Positions 1-7,762 of a DNA stretch of 64,000 bases are shown here, in pieces. Source of the DNA: Tatlockia sp. (GTDB lineage: Bacteria; Pseudomonadota; Gammaproteobacteria; Legionellales; Legionellaceae). Where the stretch lies: contig JACCWI010000023.1 in assembly GCA_013697725.1 (NCBI GenBank), positions 1 through 64,000 of the forward strand, written 5' to 3'. The notes beneath the pieces were generated by a model that was given only the letters and a program-made list of their open reading frames with translations, was not told the DNA's origin and made no database searches. Each line of letters begins with the position of its first letter. Position 1 is the first letter of the stretch. Position numbers and translations under genes: made by a program.

Positions 1-69
1 CCCAAGGGGATTCGAACCCCTGTTACCGCCGTGAAAGGGCAGTGTCCTAGGCCTCTAGACGATGGGGAC
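1..69 (-). tRNA. tRNA-Glu (anticodon TTC), 3' end cut by window edge
   Basis: Read on the minus strand, the sequence begins GTCCCCATCG, has a T-arm GGTTCGAATCC, and has an anticodon stem CTGCC/GGCGG around the loop CTTTCAC, giving anticodon TTC (Glu). The 3' acceptor strand is visible only as far as CTTGGG, so about seven bases including CCA lie outside the window. It is downstream of the tRNA-Ala gene in the same transcription direction, separated by 33 bases that contain a perfect hairpin. Confidence 0.93.
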
Positions 70-80
70 CTAGTTTTCTA

Positions 81-102
81 CATCATCAACAAAAGTTGAT
101 GA

Positions 103-104
<2 letters not shown>
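81..104 (-). other. Perfect 10-bp inverted repeat between tRNA-Ala and tRNA-Glu
   Basis: CATCATCAAC at 81-90 is perfectly complementary to GTTGATGATG at 95-104 around an AAAA loop. On the transcribed strand the stem begins inside the CCA end of tRNA-Ala. It lacks a T-run and lies within a probable dicistronic tRNA transcript, so an RNA-processing structure is more likely than a terminator. This role is inferred. Confidence 0.6.
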
Positions 105-178
<74 letters not shown>

Positions 179-251
179 ACAAAAAGAGGATCGCAGTTTA
201 AAGATGCACCTCTTGCCTGTCAAGCAATTTTTTACAAATCATCATTTAAGA

Positions 252-359
252 AGGGCTTAAAGCAAAGCTTTGTAAAACCAGCGAATAATTCGCTTTAACA
301 GATGAATTCAAACTCTATTTAATGAGTAGAAAAAATTTTCGCATCTTTGCTTAAGCCCT
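252..359. repeat. Small inverted-repeat element upstream of the deacetylase
   Basis: AGGGCTTAAAGCAAAG (252-267) is repeated in inverted orientation as CTTTGCTTAAGCCCT (345-359), differing by one base. The inner part holds a second palindrome, GCGAAT-A-ATTCGC (281-293). The layout resembles a small non-coding palindromic repeat or MITE. I see no clear flanking target duplication. It lies between the tRNAs and the deacetylase gene and may form a cruciform or an RNA hairpin. Confidence 0.45.
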
Positions 360-402
360 GCTAAACTAAATTTTACCCACCCTAGCCGATAAAGGACTGT
401 CG

Positions 403-1266
403 ATGCGAAATCTATACTTTTTTTGTGCAATTTTAGTTTCTTTTACCTCATTTGGACAAACTCGTGAGATAGCAATTACAATTGATGATTTACCCCTCGT
501 CGCGTCTAAAATGGATACTGTAGGTAATCAACAAAGAGCGACTGAGCGTTTTAACAAATTAATAGAAGCATTAACTACTAACAAAGTTCCTGCAACAGGT
601 TTTGTCATTGCTGGTGCAATTGCGAATGGTCAGTGGTCTTTTCTAGAACAGTTTAAAAATGCAGGATTTGCAGTAGGTAATCATACTTATTCTCATTATA
701 ATCTTAATCAAATGAACGCTGAAAAATACATAGCTGATTTGGACAAAGCGGATAAAATACTGACACCGCTATTAACAGAGCCCAAATATTTCCGTTACCC
801 TTATCTAGCTGAAGGTAATAAACTAACAAAGCCAAAAGTACTAAATTATTTAAACGAAAAACATTATGTAATCGCCCCCGTGACGATTGATTCAAAGGAT
901 TTTCGTTTTAATGAACAACTTTATCATGTTCCTTATCGCCAAAGAGAGGCCTATGTTGATAAATTGAAAGCACGCTATCTAGCATATATCTGGGATCAAA
1001 CTTTGCGGGCCGAGCAACGGGCTAAAGGACAGCCTGTCAAACAAATATTATTGATTCATGCGAATCTACTAAATAGTTATGCTCTAAATGATATTATTCA
1101 AATGTACAAAAAAAATGGTTATACATTTATTACCTTAACTGAAGCGCTTAAAAATCCCGCCCCTACCCTTAGCTTTCCAGCTTCTGATAGTCCTAGTGTG
1201 GCCAATGCAACAGCTGAGCAGCCAGATGAAGAAGATAGATTGCTTGAAGAACTTCTGACTTTTTGA
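403..1266 (+). CDS. Exported polysaccharide deacetylase (NodB-homology family)
   Basis: This 287-aa protein begins with a short signal peptide (about residues 1-19) and carries the NodB-fold motifs: T-I-D-D near residues 26-29, the metal-binding H-x3-H in GNHTYSHYN (His94, His98), an FRYPY motif in the middle, and LLIHAN near the C-terminus. The family removes N- or O-acetyl groups from cell-wall or surface polysaccharides such as peptidoglycan, in the periplasm or outside the cell. AAAGGA precedes the ATG by a normal distance. The last 20 or so residues form an acidic tail. The exact substrate cannot be read from the sequence. It is monocistronic, converging with the lipid-transport operon. 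Confidence 0.85.
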   Translation: MRNLYFFCAILVSFTSFGQTREIAITIDDLPLVASKMDTVGNQQRATERFNKLIEALTTNKVPATGFVIAGAIANGQWSFLEQFKNAGFAVGNHTYSHYNLNQMNAEKYIADLDKADKILTPLLTEPKYFRYPYLAEGNKLTKPKVLNYLNEKHYVIAPVTIDSKDFRFNEQLYHVPYRQREAYVDKLKARYLAYIWDQTLRAEQRAKGQPVKQILLIHANLLNSYALNDIIQMYKKNGYTFITLTEALKNPAPTLSFPASDSPSVANATAEQPDEEDRLLEELLTF

Positions 1267-1279
1267 TTCAGTTAATAGG

Positions 1280-1315
1280 CTGCAAATTTGAAATTTAAGT
1301 TTGCAGTCTTTATTT
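1280..1315 (+). terminator. Possible rho-independent terminator after the deacetylase gene
   Basis: CTGCAAA (1280-1286) pairs with TTTGCAG (1300-1306), extended by partly complementary AT-rich bases, and is followed by TCTTTATTT. It lies 14 bases after the stop codon of the deacetylase gene. The stem is AT-rich, so strength is uncertain. Confidence 0.45.
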
Positions 1316-1404
1316 CCATCTTGGCTTCAAGACTTAGTTGCGGATACCCTAGAAACTCTTGCAATTCAATTATCAAACTTATTAAAATTTCAATTTCTCA
1401 TTTA

Positions 1405-1980
1405 TTAGAGCTTAATTAAAATTTTAGCCAGATCCCGAGTAAACTGGGTAAGATTAGCGTTCATAGTCGCAACGAGGTTGATAGTACTGGGCGGCGTTAT
1501 TCTTTTAAAATAAACAAGGCTTCCCTTTTTATTCAAATGATTGTCAGAATAAATAAGATAATCCGCTGTTAATCGACTTGCTCCATTAATATCGACTTCA
1601 AATTGCTGAATATCGATTTGCAATTGATAGTCAGGCTTAAGTTTAACATCCCAGGGAGCAGACAGCAGTACCGCGCCTGGTAATAACGCCTTGAGATTTG
1701 CCTCTATAACGTGCTGAGTGTTTTGAGCTAAACTTTCAACCCAGCGATGATATTCTTGCAATTTAACTTCCTGGTTGGCTAAATGAATAATTAATTGCGG
1801 TTTATCCATGTAGTCAGGTCTATGAATTTTATTAATGCCAATTCGTAGATGCTCATACCCTTTTTGGTGAGTTTGCTGCGGCAAAATTGGGTTAAGGATA
1901 TAAAATTGTGAGTCAGGGCTTCGTCCACAGGCCGTAGCTAAGCCAAATATAACCATAATTCCAAAGTGATAAATTTTCAC
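1405..1980 (-). CDS. PqiC-like auxiliary lipoprotein of an MCE transporter
   Basis: This 191-aa protein has a lipoprotein-like signal (hydrophobic stretch ending LATAC, Cys18) followed by a QFYILNP start typical of the PqiC/DUF330 family (Y-x-L-x-P near the mature N-terminus). PqiC-type lipoproteins are anchored in the outer membrane and work with MCE proteins in moving phospholipids between membranes. Its start overlaps the stop of the upstream MCE gene by four bases (ATGA), so the two are translationally coupled. It is the last gene of a permease-MCE-lipoprotein operon. Substrate unknown. Confidence 0.75.
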   Translation of the reverse strand: MKIYHFGIMVIFGLATACGRSPDSQFYILNPILPQQTHQKGYEHLRIGINKIHRPDYMDKPQLIIHLANQEVKLQEYHRWVESLAQNTQHVIEANLKALLPGAVLLSAPWDVKLKPDYQLQIDIQQFEVDINGASRLTADYLIYSDNHLNKKGSLVYFKRITPPSTINLVATMNANLTQFTRDLAKILIKL

Positions 1981-2852
1981 CGTTTGCCTCTTATTAACGA
2001 TTCAGGGTATCTTTGCAGATAATCCATTAAATTCTGGGTAGAGTTAGCAGCATCAGAGACTTCTTTCATCGACTCAGTGAAAGTGGCTAAGGCAGGAGGA
2101 ACTAACTGCTCTAGATTGGTCGTTAACACTGAAAATTGCTTTAAGCTTTGCGTGAATGAAACTAGCGTGGGGGGAACAAGTTTATCGATAGTTTTAACCA
2201 TCATATTCATTGAATTTAAAGTAGGAGGAATAATATGATTTAAATTTTTGACCATGCTTTCTACTGTAACGGCCATGCTCTTTGTTGCATCCAGGACACC
2301 GTTAACTCTCGCTGATTGAATGAAACTACTAATATCTTGGAAAGCCTGTTTAGCAGAGGCAAAGGCATCATCAAGATTTGTATTCTCCTCCGCTTTAATA
2401 GTCGTTGGGAAAATTGGATAACCATTATAGTTAACCCCTTTATTGGGGTAAGACGACACTCCTTTCATTAAATCAATTGAGGCAACGCCGGTTAAAAAAT
2501 TTGGCTTTTTAATATTGGCAACATAACCTTTACCAACTAATGCTTGAATTGGATTTTGCTTTCCGACAAAGTTTCTATCAACAAAAAATTGGACATAAAC
2601 AGGAATTCTTATTTTATTGCTTATGGTGTCTTCTGTAATTTCAATGTGTTTAACTTCGCCAATTTTTACACCACGATAGGTTACATCTGATGAAACTTGA
2701 ATGCCTGACAGTGAACCCCTAAAAAACATCACATAGGTTTCTACTTTTTCATGCAAATATTCGTCATAAATGTATAGGGCGAGGAGTATTGACAAACTAA
2801 TCGCGCCACCTACAAATAATCCCACTAAAACATACAGTCGTTCTTGACGCAT
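1977..2852 (-). CDS. MlaD-family (MCE domain) periplasmic lipid-binding protein
   Basis: The 291-aa protein has one N-terminal membrane helix (about residues 8-29) and an MCE domain at about 37-120, recognisable from GSLSGIQVSSDVTYRGVKIG and the later GKGYVAN/ASIDL pattern. The C-terminal 130 residues are helical and repetitive, with several V-P-P-T/A-L units spaced about 20-30 residues apart, as expected for the helical part of a shuttle MCE protein. The family forms hexameric rings that carry lipids across the periplasm. AAGGA precedes the ATG. Its partner lipoprotein overlaps downstream; the permease lies 114 bp upstream. Confidence 0.85.
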   Translation of the reverse strand: MRQERLYVLVGLFVGGAISLSILLALYIYDEYLHEKVETYVMFFRGSLSGIQVSSDVTYRGVKIGEVKHIEITEDTISNKIRIPVYVQFFVDRNFVGKQNPIQALVGKGYVANIKKPNFLTGVASIDLMKGVSSYPNKGVNYNGYPIFPTTIKAEENTNLDDAFASAKQAFQDISSFIQSARVNGVLDATKSMAVTVESMVKNLNHIIPPTLNSMNMMVKTIDKLVPPTLVSFTQSLKQFSVLTTNLEQLVPPALATFTESMKEVSDAANSTQNLMDYLQRYPESLIRGKR

Positions 2853-2966
2853 CGCTATCCTTAAAGAGAAAAAGCAATTTTTTGTCTTAGTATTTTTGAG
2901 TTTTTTTATTCTTTTGTTAAAAAAACGTTTTTAATAAACTCAAAATTAATATCCTTATTTTCTAGG

Positions 2967-3719
2967 TTAATTGTTAATATACTGAAAGTAAACACTGCTA
3001 ATTGCCAACCATATAAAGCTACGAGTAATTATTCGCGACATTGCAGATCGAATTAGTATAAATCCACCAGCAACTTGATAATAATAATATCCCACAATAA
3101 GGCTTATCAAACCACAATACATCGACATTTTAATGAGAGAGAAGAGGATATTTTCTGTTGAGACAGTATTGGATAAATGAAAAAGATAATCACGAATATC
3201 AGTGCTTATCAAATAGCGAAAACATAGATAGATACTAATAAAAACAATATTAAGTGAATAAATATATAAAAAAATAGCGCTGAAATTAGTACCTATTATA
3301 ATAGGTATAATGTGGGCATGGACAACCTCATGCGGCGTTTGCTTAAGCTCCCTGATTTGGGTGTTGGTTAAGTTTAATGCCGCTTGCATGGCGAGCATTA
3401 TACTTATTAAAAATGGTATTAAATCATAGAATAATATCCGCTGCGAAACCGCTAATACTTTATGTTGTAGATCAAAAGGCGACAAAATATTAAAAATATT
3501 AATAATAATTGAAACACCTAGCAAAGAGGTGATAAACATCAAGGGAAGAAGCAGTTTGACACCGGTATCATAAATCGTATTTAGTAAGCTATGGCGCGTA
3601 ACAATAACTTTACCTCGAATAATATCCGCAAAGCTTATAAATAAATGTCCTAAAAAACCAAAAAAAATTATTATGGAAGCTAGAATTGGCGTGTCTTGGA
3701 GTCGCTGCTGAACAGGCAT
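2967..3719 (-). CDS. MlaE-family lipid ABC transporter permease
   Basis: The 250-aa hydrophobic protein has five to six predicted membrane helices and the MlaE/DUF140 layout: an amphipathic N-terminal part, then LLPLMFITSLLGVSIII, a long central loop, and a final helix pair. It should be the inner-membrane permease of an MCE lipid transporter. The start is supported by GGAAGGTG just upstream of the ATG. In most such operons an ATPase gene (mlaF-like) lies between permease and MCE gene or before the permease. None is present here: the 114-bp gap to the MCE gene is AT-rich and non-coding. Confidence 0.75.
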   Translation of the reverse strand: MPVQQRLQDTPILASIIIFFGFLGHLFISFADIIRGKVIVTRHSLLNTIYDTGVKLLLPLMFITSLLGVSIIINIFNILSPFDLQHKVLAVSQRILFYDLIPFLISIMLAMQAALNLTNTQIRELKQTPHEVVHAHIIPIIIGTNFSAIFLYIYSLNIVFISIYLCFRYLISTDIRDYLFHLSNTVSTENILFSLIKMSMYCGLISLIVGYYYYQVAGGFILIRSAMSRIITRSFIWLAISSVYFQYINN

Positions 3720-3940
3720 GGCACCTTCCTTAGATTCAAAACAATATCAACAGCTCATGTTAAATCTTGTTCAATAATTCTGTTGCCCGTGAACTAGAGC
3801 CTATTGTTTAAAATCAAGCATCTTTATCCTTGATTTGATTATCCTAACCTATTTTTTGTTTGTTTACATTTTTGATTTTTTTTTTCGAAGTTAGTGTTGA
3901 GCACTAATCGATTGAAGTGCTCAAATTTAATTAAATATAA

Positions 3941-4162
3941 TTATAAGGTCTCAGTTTCTTTGTGTTTTTTTTGAGCTTTTTTATGTTGCTTCCAATCGCG
4001 GTCCTTAGCGAAAATAAAGCTTGCTGCTTCTTCAATAAAAAATCCTACATCTTCGATTTCTGCCCATGCACAATACTCGGCAATTTTTTTAAAGGTTTCA
4101 TTGGATATTTCAGCTTTAATTTTTTCTTTCTTTTGTACAAAATTTCCATTAATAATTGGCAT
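3941..4162 (-). CDS. Small unknown protein (73 aa)
   Basis: I do not recognise the family. Translation from the ATG at 4162 gives 73 mostly charged residues with a central helical region (KAEISNETFKKIAEYCAWA) and a very basic C-terminus (KKAQKKHKETETL). A longer frame reading back to 4222 adds a hydrophobic segment. I prefer 4162 because GAGA sits 7 bases before that ATG and a TATAAT box lies only about 10 bases further upstream, which would leave the longer start outside the transcript. The fold could be ribbon-helix-helix-like, but this is speculative. Confidence 0.5.
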   Translation of the reverse strand: MPIINGNFVQKKEKIKAEISNETFKKIAEYCAWAEIEDVGFFIEEAASFIFAKDRDWKQHKKAQKKHKETETL

Positions 4163-4175
4163 TTTTTTCTCAGCT

Positions 4176-4205
4176 ATAATTATAAACGCGATAAATACTA
4201 GCAAA
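4176..4205 (-). promoter_or_regulatory. Possible sigma70 promoter for the 73-aa gene
   Basis: On the minus strand a TATAAT hexamer lies just upstream of the GAG ribosome-binding site, with TTTTGC about 16 bases further upstream as a poor -35. The -10 is perfect, the -35 weak. It would give a leader of roughly 15 bases. Confidence 0.35.
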
Positions 4206-4251
4206 ATTATTTGCTGTTGCAAAGTTAATAAGATCTTGGCATAAATTAATA

Positions 4252-4980
4252 TTAATTTATGATGTCACGTGGCTTGGTTAATTCAGGATAAAAATCTGTC
4301 AGAATCCTATCGCAATAATTAAGAACATTTTTATGTTGCTTCAAGTGAGTTTTGAGGTCATCGCTGTAAGGTGTCCATAGTATATTTACTAAGAAAGCAA
4401 AAGCGGTTGCATCAATTGTGCTTGGTTCTTCACCAAAAAAATATTTTTTATCGCCAAGAATAAAAATTAGTGCATCAAGGGTTTTATATCCCATCTGTAA
4501 GATTTCCTCATAACTATGTCGCCCGATACCTTGAGCATATAAGGTTTTAAGTGTAGCTTTTCTAATAAGAACAGGAAGAAATAATTTTGAAAAAGAAGGC
4601 AATTTTGCAAAGAAATCTTTCTTTACATACTGCCAATTAGGCTCATATTGCCAGCGTGTATAAAGTATTACCCAATAGATTCTTTCGGAAAAACTGGCGT
4701 CAACTAAGGCAGAAACCGCCTCTTGTTCTTCTGTTAAATTTTTATCAAGTGAATTACCATATTTTGCTTTTAAAAAATCTATAATTATTTCACTATCAGC
4801 AATTTTTTTATCATTAATTTTGATAAGGGGTAATTTTCCTTTGGGTGCCTTACGCGGATCCATCACTGCTTTAATTTCATAAGGAATTTTGGCAAATCGT
4901 AGATAGGTTTCAACTTTTAAACAGAAAGGGCTTACATTAGGTAATCCCCAAACGCTTGGAAATTGATACAATGTAATCAT
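4252..4980 (-). CDS. Glutathione S-transferase-fold protein (FAX/metaxin-like)
   Basis: The 242-aa protein has an N-terminal thioredoxin-fold domain (about 1-80) with the pattern ITLYQFPSVWGLPNVSPFCLKVE, a KGKLPLI segment with the cis-proline, and a DSEIIIDFL segment corresponding to the glutathione-binding region. An all-helical C-terminal domain follows. The P-x-C/S-P-F-C-L-K-V-E pattern resembles the FAX-like/metaxin-like GST subfamily rather than classical GSTs. Substrate and activity are unknown. AAAGGAG precedes the ATG. It is divergent from the ychJ-like gene. Confidence 0.75.
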   Translation of the reverse strand: MITLYQFPSVWGLPNVSPFCLKVETYLRFAKIPYEIKAVMDPRKAPKGKLPLIKINDKKIADSEIIIDFLKAKYGNSLDKNLTEEQEAVSALVDASFSERIYWVILYTRWQYEPNWQYVKKDFFAKLPSFSKLFLPVLIRKATLKTLYAQGIGRHSYEEILQMGYKTLDALIFILGDKKYFFGEEPSTIDATAFAFLVNILWTPYSDDLKTHLKQHKNVLNYCDRILTDFYPELTKPRDIIN

Positions 4981-5050
4981 CTTGTCTCCTTTGAAATAAT
5001 TTTAGCGATTATACTTCAATTGGGACCTATTAAATAATATTAGAGGTAAA

Positions 5051-5539
5051 ATGAATTATTGCCCTTGTGGTTCTCGCCGTGACTATTTGGAATGCTGTGG
5101 TTTGCTAATAGAAAACCAGATTCATGCTGCCACTCCTGAAATTTTAATGCGCTCAAGATATACAGCCTACACTTTGGCCAAAATAGATTATATAAAAAAA
5201 ACAATGCAGGGCAAACCGCTGGAAAATTTTGATGAAATCGAAGCAGTAAGCTGGGCTAGGCAACTGACTTGGAGAGGCCTTGAAGTTATTAGAACCTTTA
5301 TCGATGAAAAAGATAAAGATTTAGGCTATGTGGAGTTTATTGCAAGTTTTGAGCAACAAAACTGCAAACAAACCATCCATGAATTAAGTCAGTTTCAATA
5401 CCTTGACGGTCAATGGTTTTACACAGACAGGATAGAGTCCGTAATTAGACCAACAAAAAAAGTCATCCCCGCGCGTAATGCTCCTTGTCCTTGCGGAAGT
5501 CAAAAAAAATATAAAAATTGTCATGGAATCAATAGCTAA
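5051..5539 (+). CDS. ychJ: YchJ-family protein with two SEC-C zinc motifs
   Basis: The 162-aa protein carries a SEC-C motif at each end (CPCGSRRDYLECC at the N-terminus and CPCGSQKKYKNCH at the C-terminus) around a UPF0225 (NTF2-like) core with PEILMRSRYTAY. This is the YchJ architecture. SEC-C motifs bind zinc and occur in SecA and other proteins that contact ribosomes or export factors; the function of YchJ itself is not firmly established. It lies 150 bp before fliQ on the same strand but is not obviously part of that operon. Confidence 0.85.
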   Translation: MNYCPCGSRRDYLECCGLLIENQIHAATPEILMRSRYTAYTLAKIDYIKKTMQGKPLENFDEIEAVSWARQLTWRGLEVIRTFIDEKDKDLGYVEFIASFEQQNCKQTIHELSQFQYLDGQWFYTDRIESVIRPTKKVIPARNAPCPCGSQKKYKNCHGINS

Positions 5540-5688
5540 TAACCAGATTTTAAATTTTTAGCAAAATATCTTGTAAATTCTTGTTGCACAGTGCTTTTAA
5601 ATTTGCTTTAATTTGCTCGGCTTTAAGGAAAACTAATGGAAAATTGTATTTAAGTAAGCTCTACACTAATGGAAAATGGAAACGGACG

Positions 5689-5958
5689 ATGTCTAACGAT
5701 CTTGCTATCTATTTATCAAAGCAATTGCTCTGGCATGCTTTGCTAATTTCTTCCCCTGTTGTTTTAGTGGCAATGGTCTGTGGACTGATAGTTTCAGTAA
5801 TGCAGGTGGTTACCCAGATTCAAGATTCAAGCCTAAGTTTTGTACCTAAAATCCTTTCAGTTACCTTAACTCTAGCGGTCTGTAGTCAATGGATGCTGCA
5901 CACTTTAATTGATTTCGCTAAAAACATGATTCAAAACATTCCAGGAGCTCTTGGATGA
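5689..5958 (+). CDS. fliQ: Flagellar-type export gate protein FliQ
   Basis: The 89-aa protein has two membrane helices and the FliQ pattern: a short N-terminal segment, LLISSPVVLVAMVCGLIVSVMQVVTQIQDSSLSF, then a second hydrophobic span. FliQ packs around the FliP/FliR core of the type III export gate. A longer frame extends back to 5581, but its extra 36 residues do not fit the family, and the ATG at 5689 gives the canonical length. It is the first gene of the block and overlaps fliR by four bases (ATGA). Confidence 0.93.
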   Translation: MSNDLAIYLSKQLLWHALLISSPVVLVAMVCGLIVSVMQVVTQIQDSSLSFVPKILSVTLTLAVCSQWMLHTLIDFAKNMIQNIPGALG

Positions 5959-6710
5959 TGTCTTTGAATATACCAATGCTAAACGCTACTTTTTTCGTTG
6001 CTATACGCCTTGGTGTGGTTCTGTTATTTACACCTATTCAGGCGATACGCCAACTGCCTATTCATACGCGACTGCTTTTAGTACTAATTTTATCGGGTTT
6101 GTTAGTCGCAAATTTATCACTTAGCGTTACTAAGATGAACGAGGCTGCGATAATTGCAGGAGCCTTAGTCGAATTTGCCAATGGTCTTAGTTTATCAATG
6201 AGCCTTTATGCGGCCTTTGCTGTATTCGCTATAGCCGGTCAATTAATAGACACGCAGATGGGACTAAACTCAATTTCTTTATTTAATCCTGCTGATCATT
6301 CGCATGACCCTTTAACTTCTCGTTTCCTTAGATTATTGGCCGTGTTATTTTTTTTCAATTTAAATGGGCATCATTGGTTAATTCAGGGTCTAGCCTATTC
6401 TTTTCAAACTTATCCTCCCGGAGAATTAGTTTTCATCAAAGGTTTTAAAATCCTTATTCAACAATTTTCATTGATGTTTGTTCTTGCCCTTATGTTTGCA
6501 AGCCCTATAGTAGTGGCTTTGGTAATGATTGATCTTTCCGCTGAGATGTTGACTCGCAACATGCCTCAGGTGAGTACCTATTTTCTAGCACTGCCCATTA
6601 AAATTTTATCGGGTTTGTTTTTGCTTGCTCTCTCCCTTGATTATTTCAACCCTTTTGTAGCTAGCCTCTTTAAGCAGAGCTTTAAAATTTGGCAGGAACT
6701 GCTGCCATGA
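5955..6710 (+). CDS. fliR: Flagellar-type export gate protein FliR
   Basis: The 251-aa integral membrane protein shows the FliR family layout: multiple membrane spans, the segment GQLIDTQMGLNSISLFNPADHSHDP-like (conserved Q-x-D-x-Q-x-G with a later P), and a closing LALPIKILSGLFLLALSL. FliR forms the export pore with FliP and FliQ. It starts within the fliQ stop and its own stop overlaps flhB (ATGA), so the three are translationally coupled. Length matches canonical FliR (about 260 aa). Confidence 0.93.
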   Translation: MMSLNIPMLNATFFVAIRLGVVLLFTPIQAIRQLPIHTRLLLVLILSGLLVANLSLSVTKMNEAAIIAGALVEFANGLSLSMSLYAAFAVFAIAGQLIDTQMGLNSISLFNPADHSHDPLTSRFLRLLAVLFFFNLNGHHWLIQGLAYSFQTYPPGELVFIKGFKILIQQFSLMFVLALMFASPIVVALVMIDLSAEMLTRNMPQVSTYFLALPIKILSGLFLLALSLDYFNPFVASLFKQSFKIWQELLP

Positions 6711-7762
6711 CTGAAAAAACAGAAAAAGCCACAGCCTACAAATTGCAGAAAGCCAGGGAAAAAGGCCAGGTTAGTAAAAGTATTGAGCTAAATACGACGG
6801 TCCTCTTAGTAGTGTTGATTATTGTAGGCTATGTTCTTTGGCCAAAACTCCTTTATCAGCTCAAGTTAATAATGACTCATCTTTTCTATCTCGCACCTCG
6901 TTTCTCTCCTAGTATAACTAATATTATAAAATTATCTCAGTTCCTGATCGGGAAATTAGCTAGTATTTGGTTGCCTTTTGCAATGGCAGCAATTCTCTCA
7001 ATTTGTTTATCGACAATAGCTCAAACTGGATTCACCTGGTCAATGCACCCTCTTTTACCTGATCTAAAAAGATTGAATCTAGCCGAAGGTTTTAAGCGTT
7101 TGTTTTCATCAAAATTGCTCTTTGATGCAATCAAAACTATCTTGAAATTAAGTTTAGTTTTTTTCTTGATTTTATTAAGTCTAAGTCAGGAGATGCCTAC
7201 TTTATTAAAATTAATGCGTATTGCCCCAACTGAACACCCACTGCTGATTATTAATTTAACAATTAAATTGCTCTTGCAACTTTTATCCTTACTATTTGTT
7301 TTGGCTCTCGTCGATAAAATTTATAGCCGCTGGAAATTTAATAAAGATAATCGAATGACTAAACATGAACTTAAAGAAGAATATCGACAACGTGAAGGTG
7401 ATCCTAAAATTAAAGTTAAGATTAAGCAGCTCCAACAGCAGTTACGTCAAAGAACTTCAGCCTTAAATCAAGTTAAACAAGCTGATGTAGTTGTTATTAA
7501 TCCTAGCCATTTAGCTATTGCTTTAAAATATGAACGCAACACCATGCCGGCGCCCAAAATAGTTTGTAAAGCCCAAGGTGAATTAGCTAAGCAAGTTAAA
7601 ATCTTAGCCAAACGTCATAATATTCCTCTTATCCAAAATAAGGCCTTTGCTCGAGCTTTATTTGCCAGGTCAGAATTAAATCAATGGATAGGTCAAGAGC
7701 ATTTTCCGGTTGCGGCACAAATTTTTAGGGAAATTTACCGCCAGAGGGAGTTTAAATCATGA
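6707..7762 (+). CDS. flhB: Export-apparatus switch protein FlhB (NPSH variant)
   Basis: The 351-aa protein starts with TEKTEKATAYKLQKAREKGQ, the FlhB/SctU signature, followed by four membrane helices and a cytoplasmic domain. FlhB switches substrate class after hook completion through self-cleavage between N and P of a conserved NPTH motif. Here the motif reads N265-P266-S267-H268, a Thr-to-Ser change. The cleaved Asn-Pro bond is retained, so cleavage is likely but its rate may differ. I use the ATG at 6707, which overlaps the fliR stop; an earlier in-frame start would add six residues absent from the family. Confidence 0.93.
   Translation: MTEKTEKATAYKLQKAREKGQVSKSIELNTTVLLVVLIIVGYVLWPKLLYQLKLIMTHLFYLAPRFSPSITNIIKLSQFLIGKLASIWLPFAMAAILSICLSTIAQTGFTWSMHPLLPDLKRLNLAEGFKRLFSSKLLFDAIKTILKLSLVFFLILLSLSQEMPTLLKLMRIAPTEHPLLIINLTIKLLLQLLSLLFVLALVDKIYSRWKFNKDNRMTKHELKEEYRQREGDPKIKVKIKQLQQQLRQRTSALNQVKQADVVVINPSHLAIALKYERNTMPAPKIVCKAQGELAKQVKILAKRHNIPLIQNKAFARALFARSELNQWIGQEHFPVAAQIFREIYRQREFKS

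Noticed and set aside
5581-5688. N-terminal extension of FliQ
   Set aside because: The extra 36 residues have no place in the family; the ATG at 5689 gives the canonical 89 aa.
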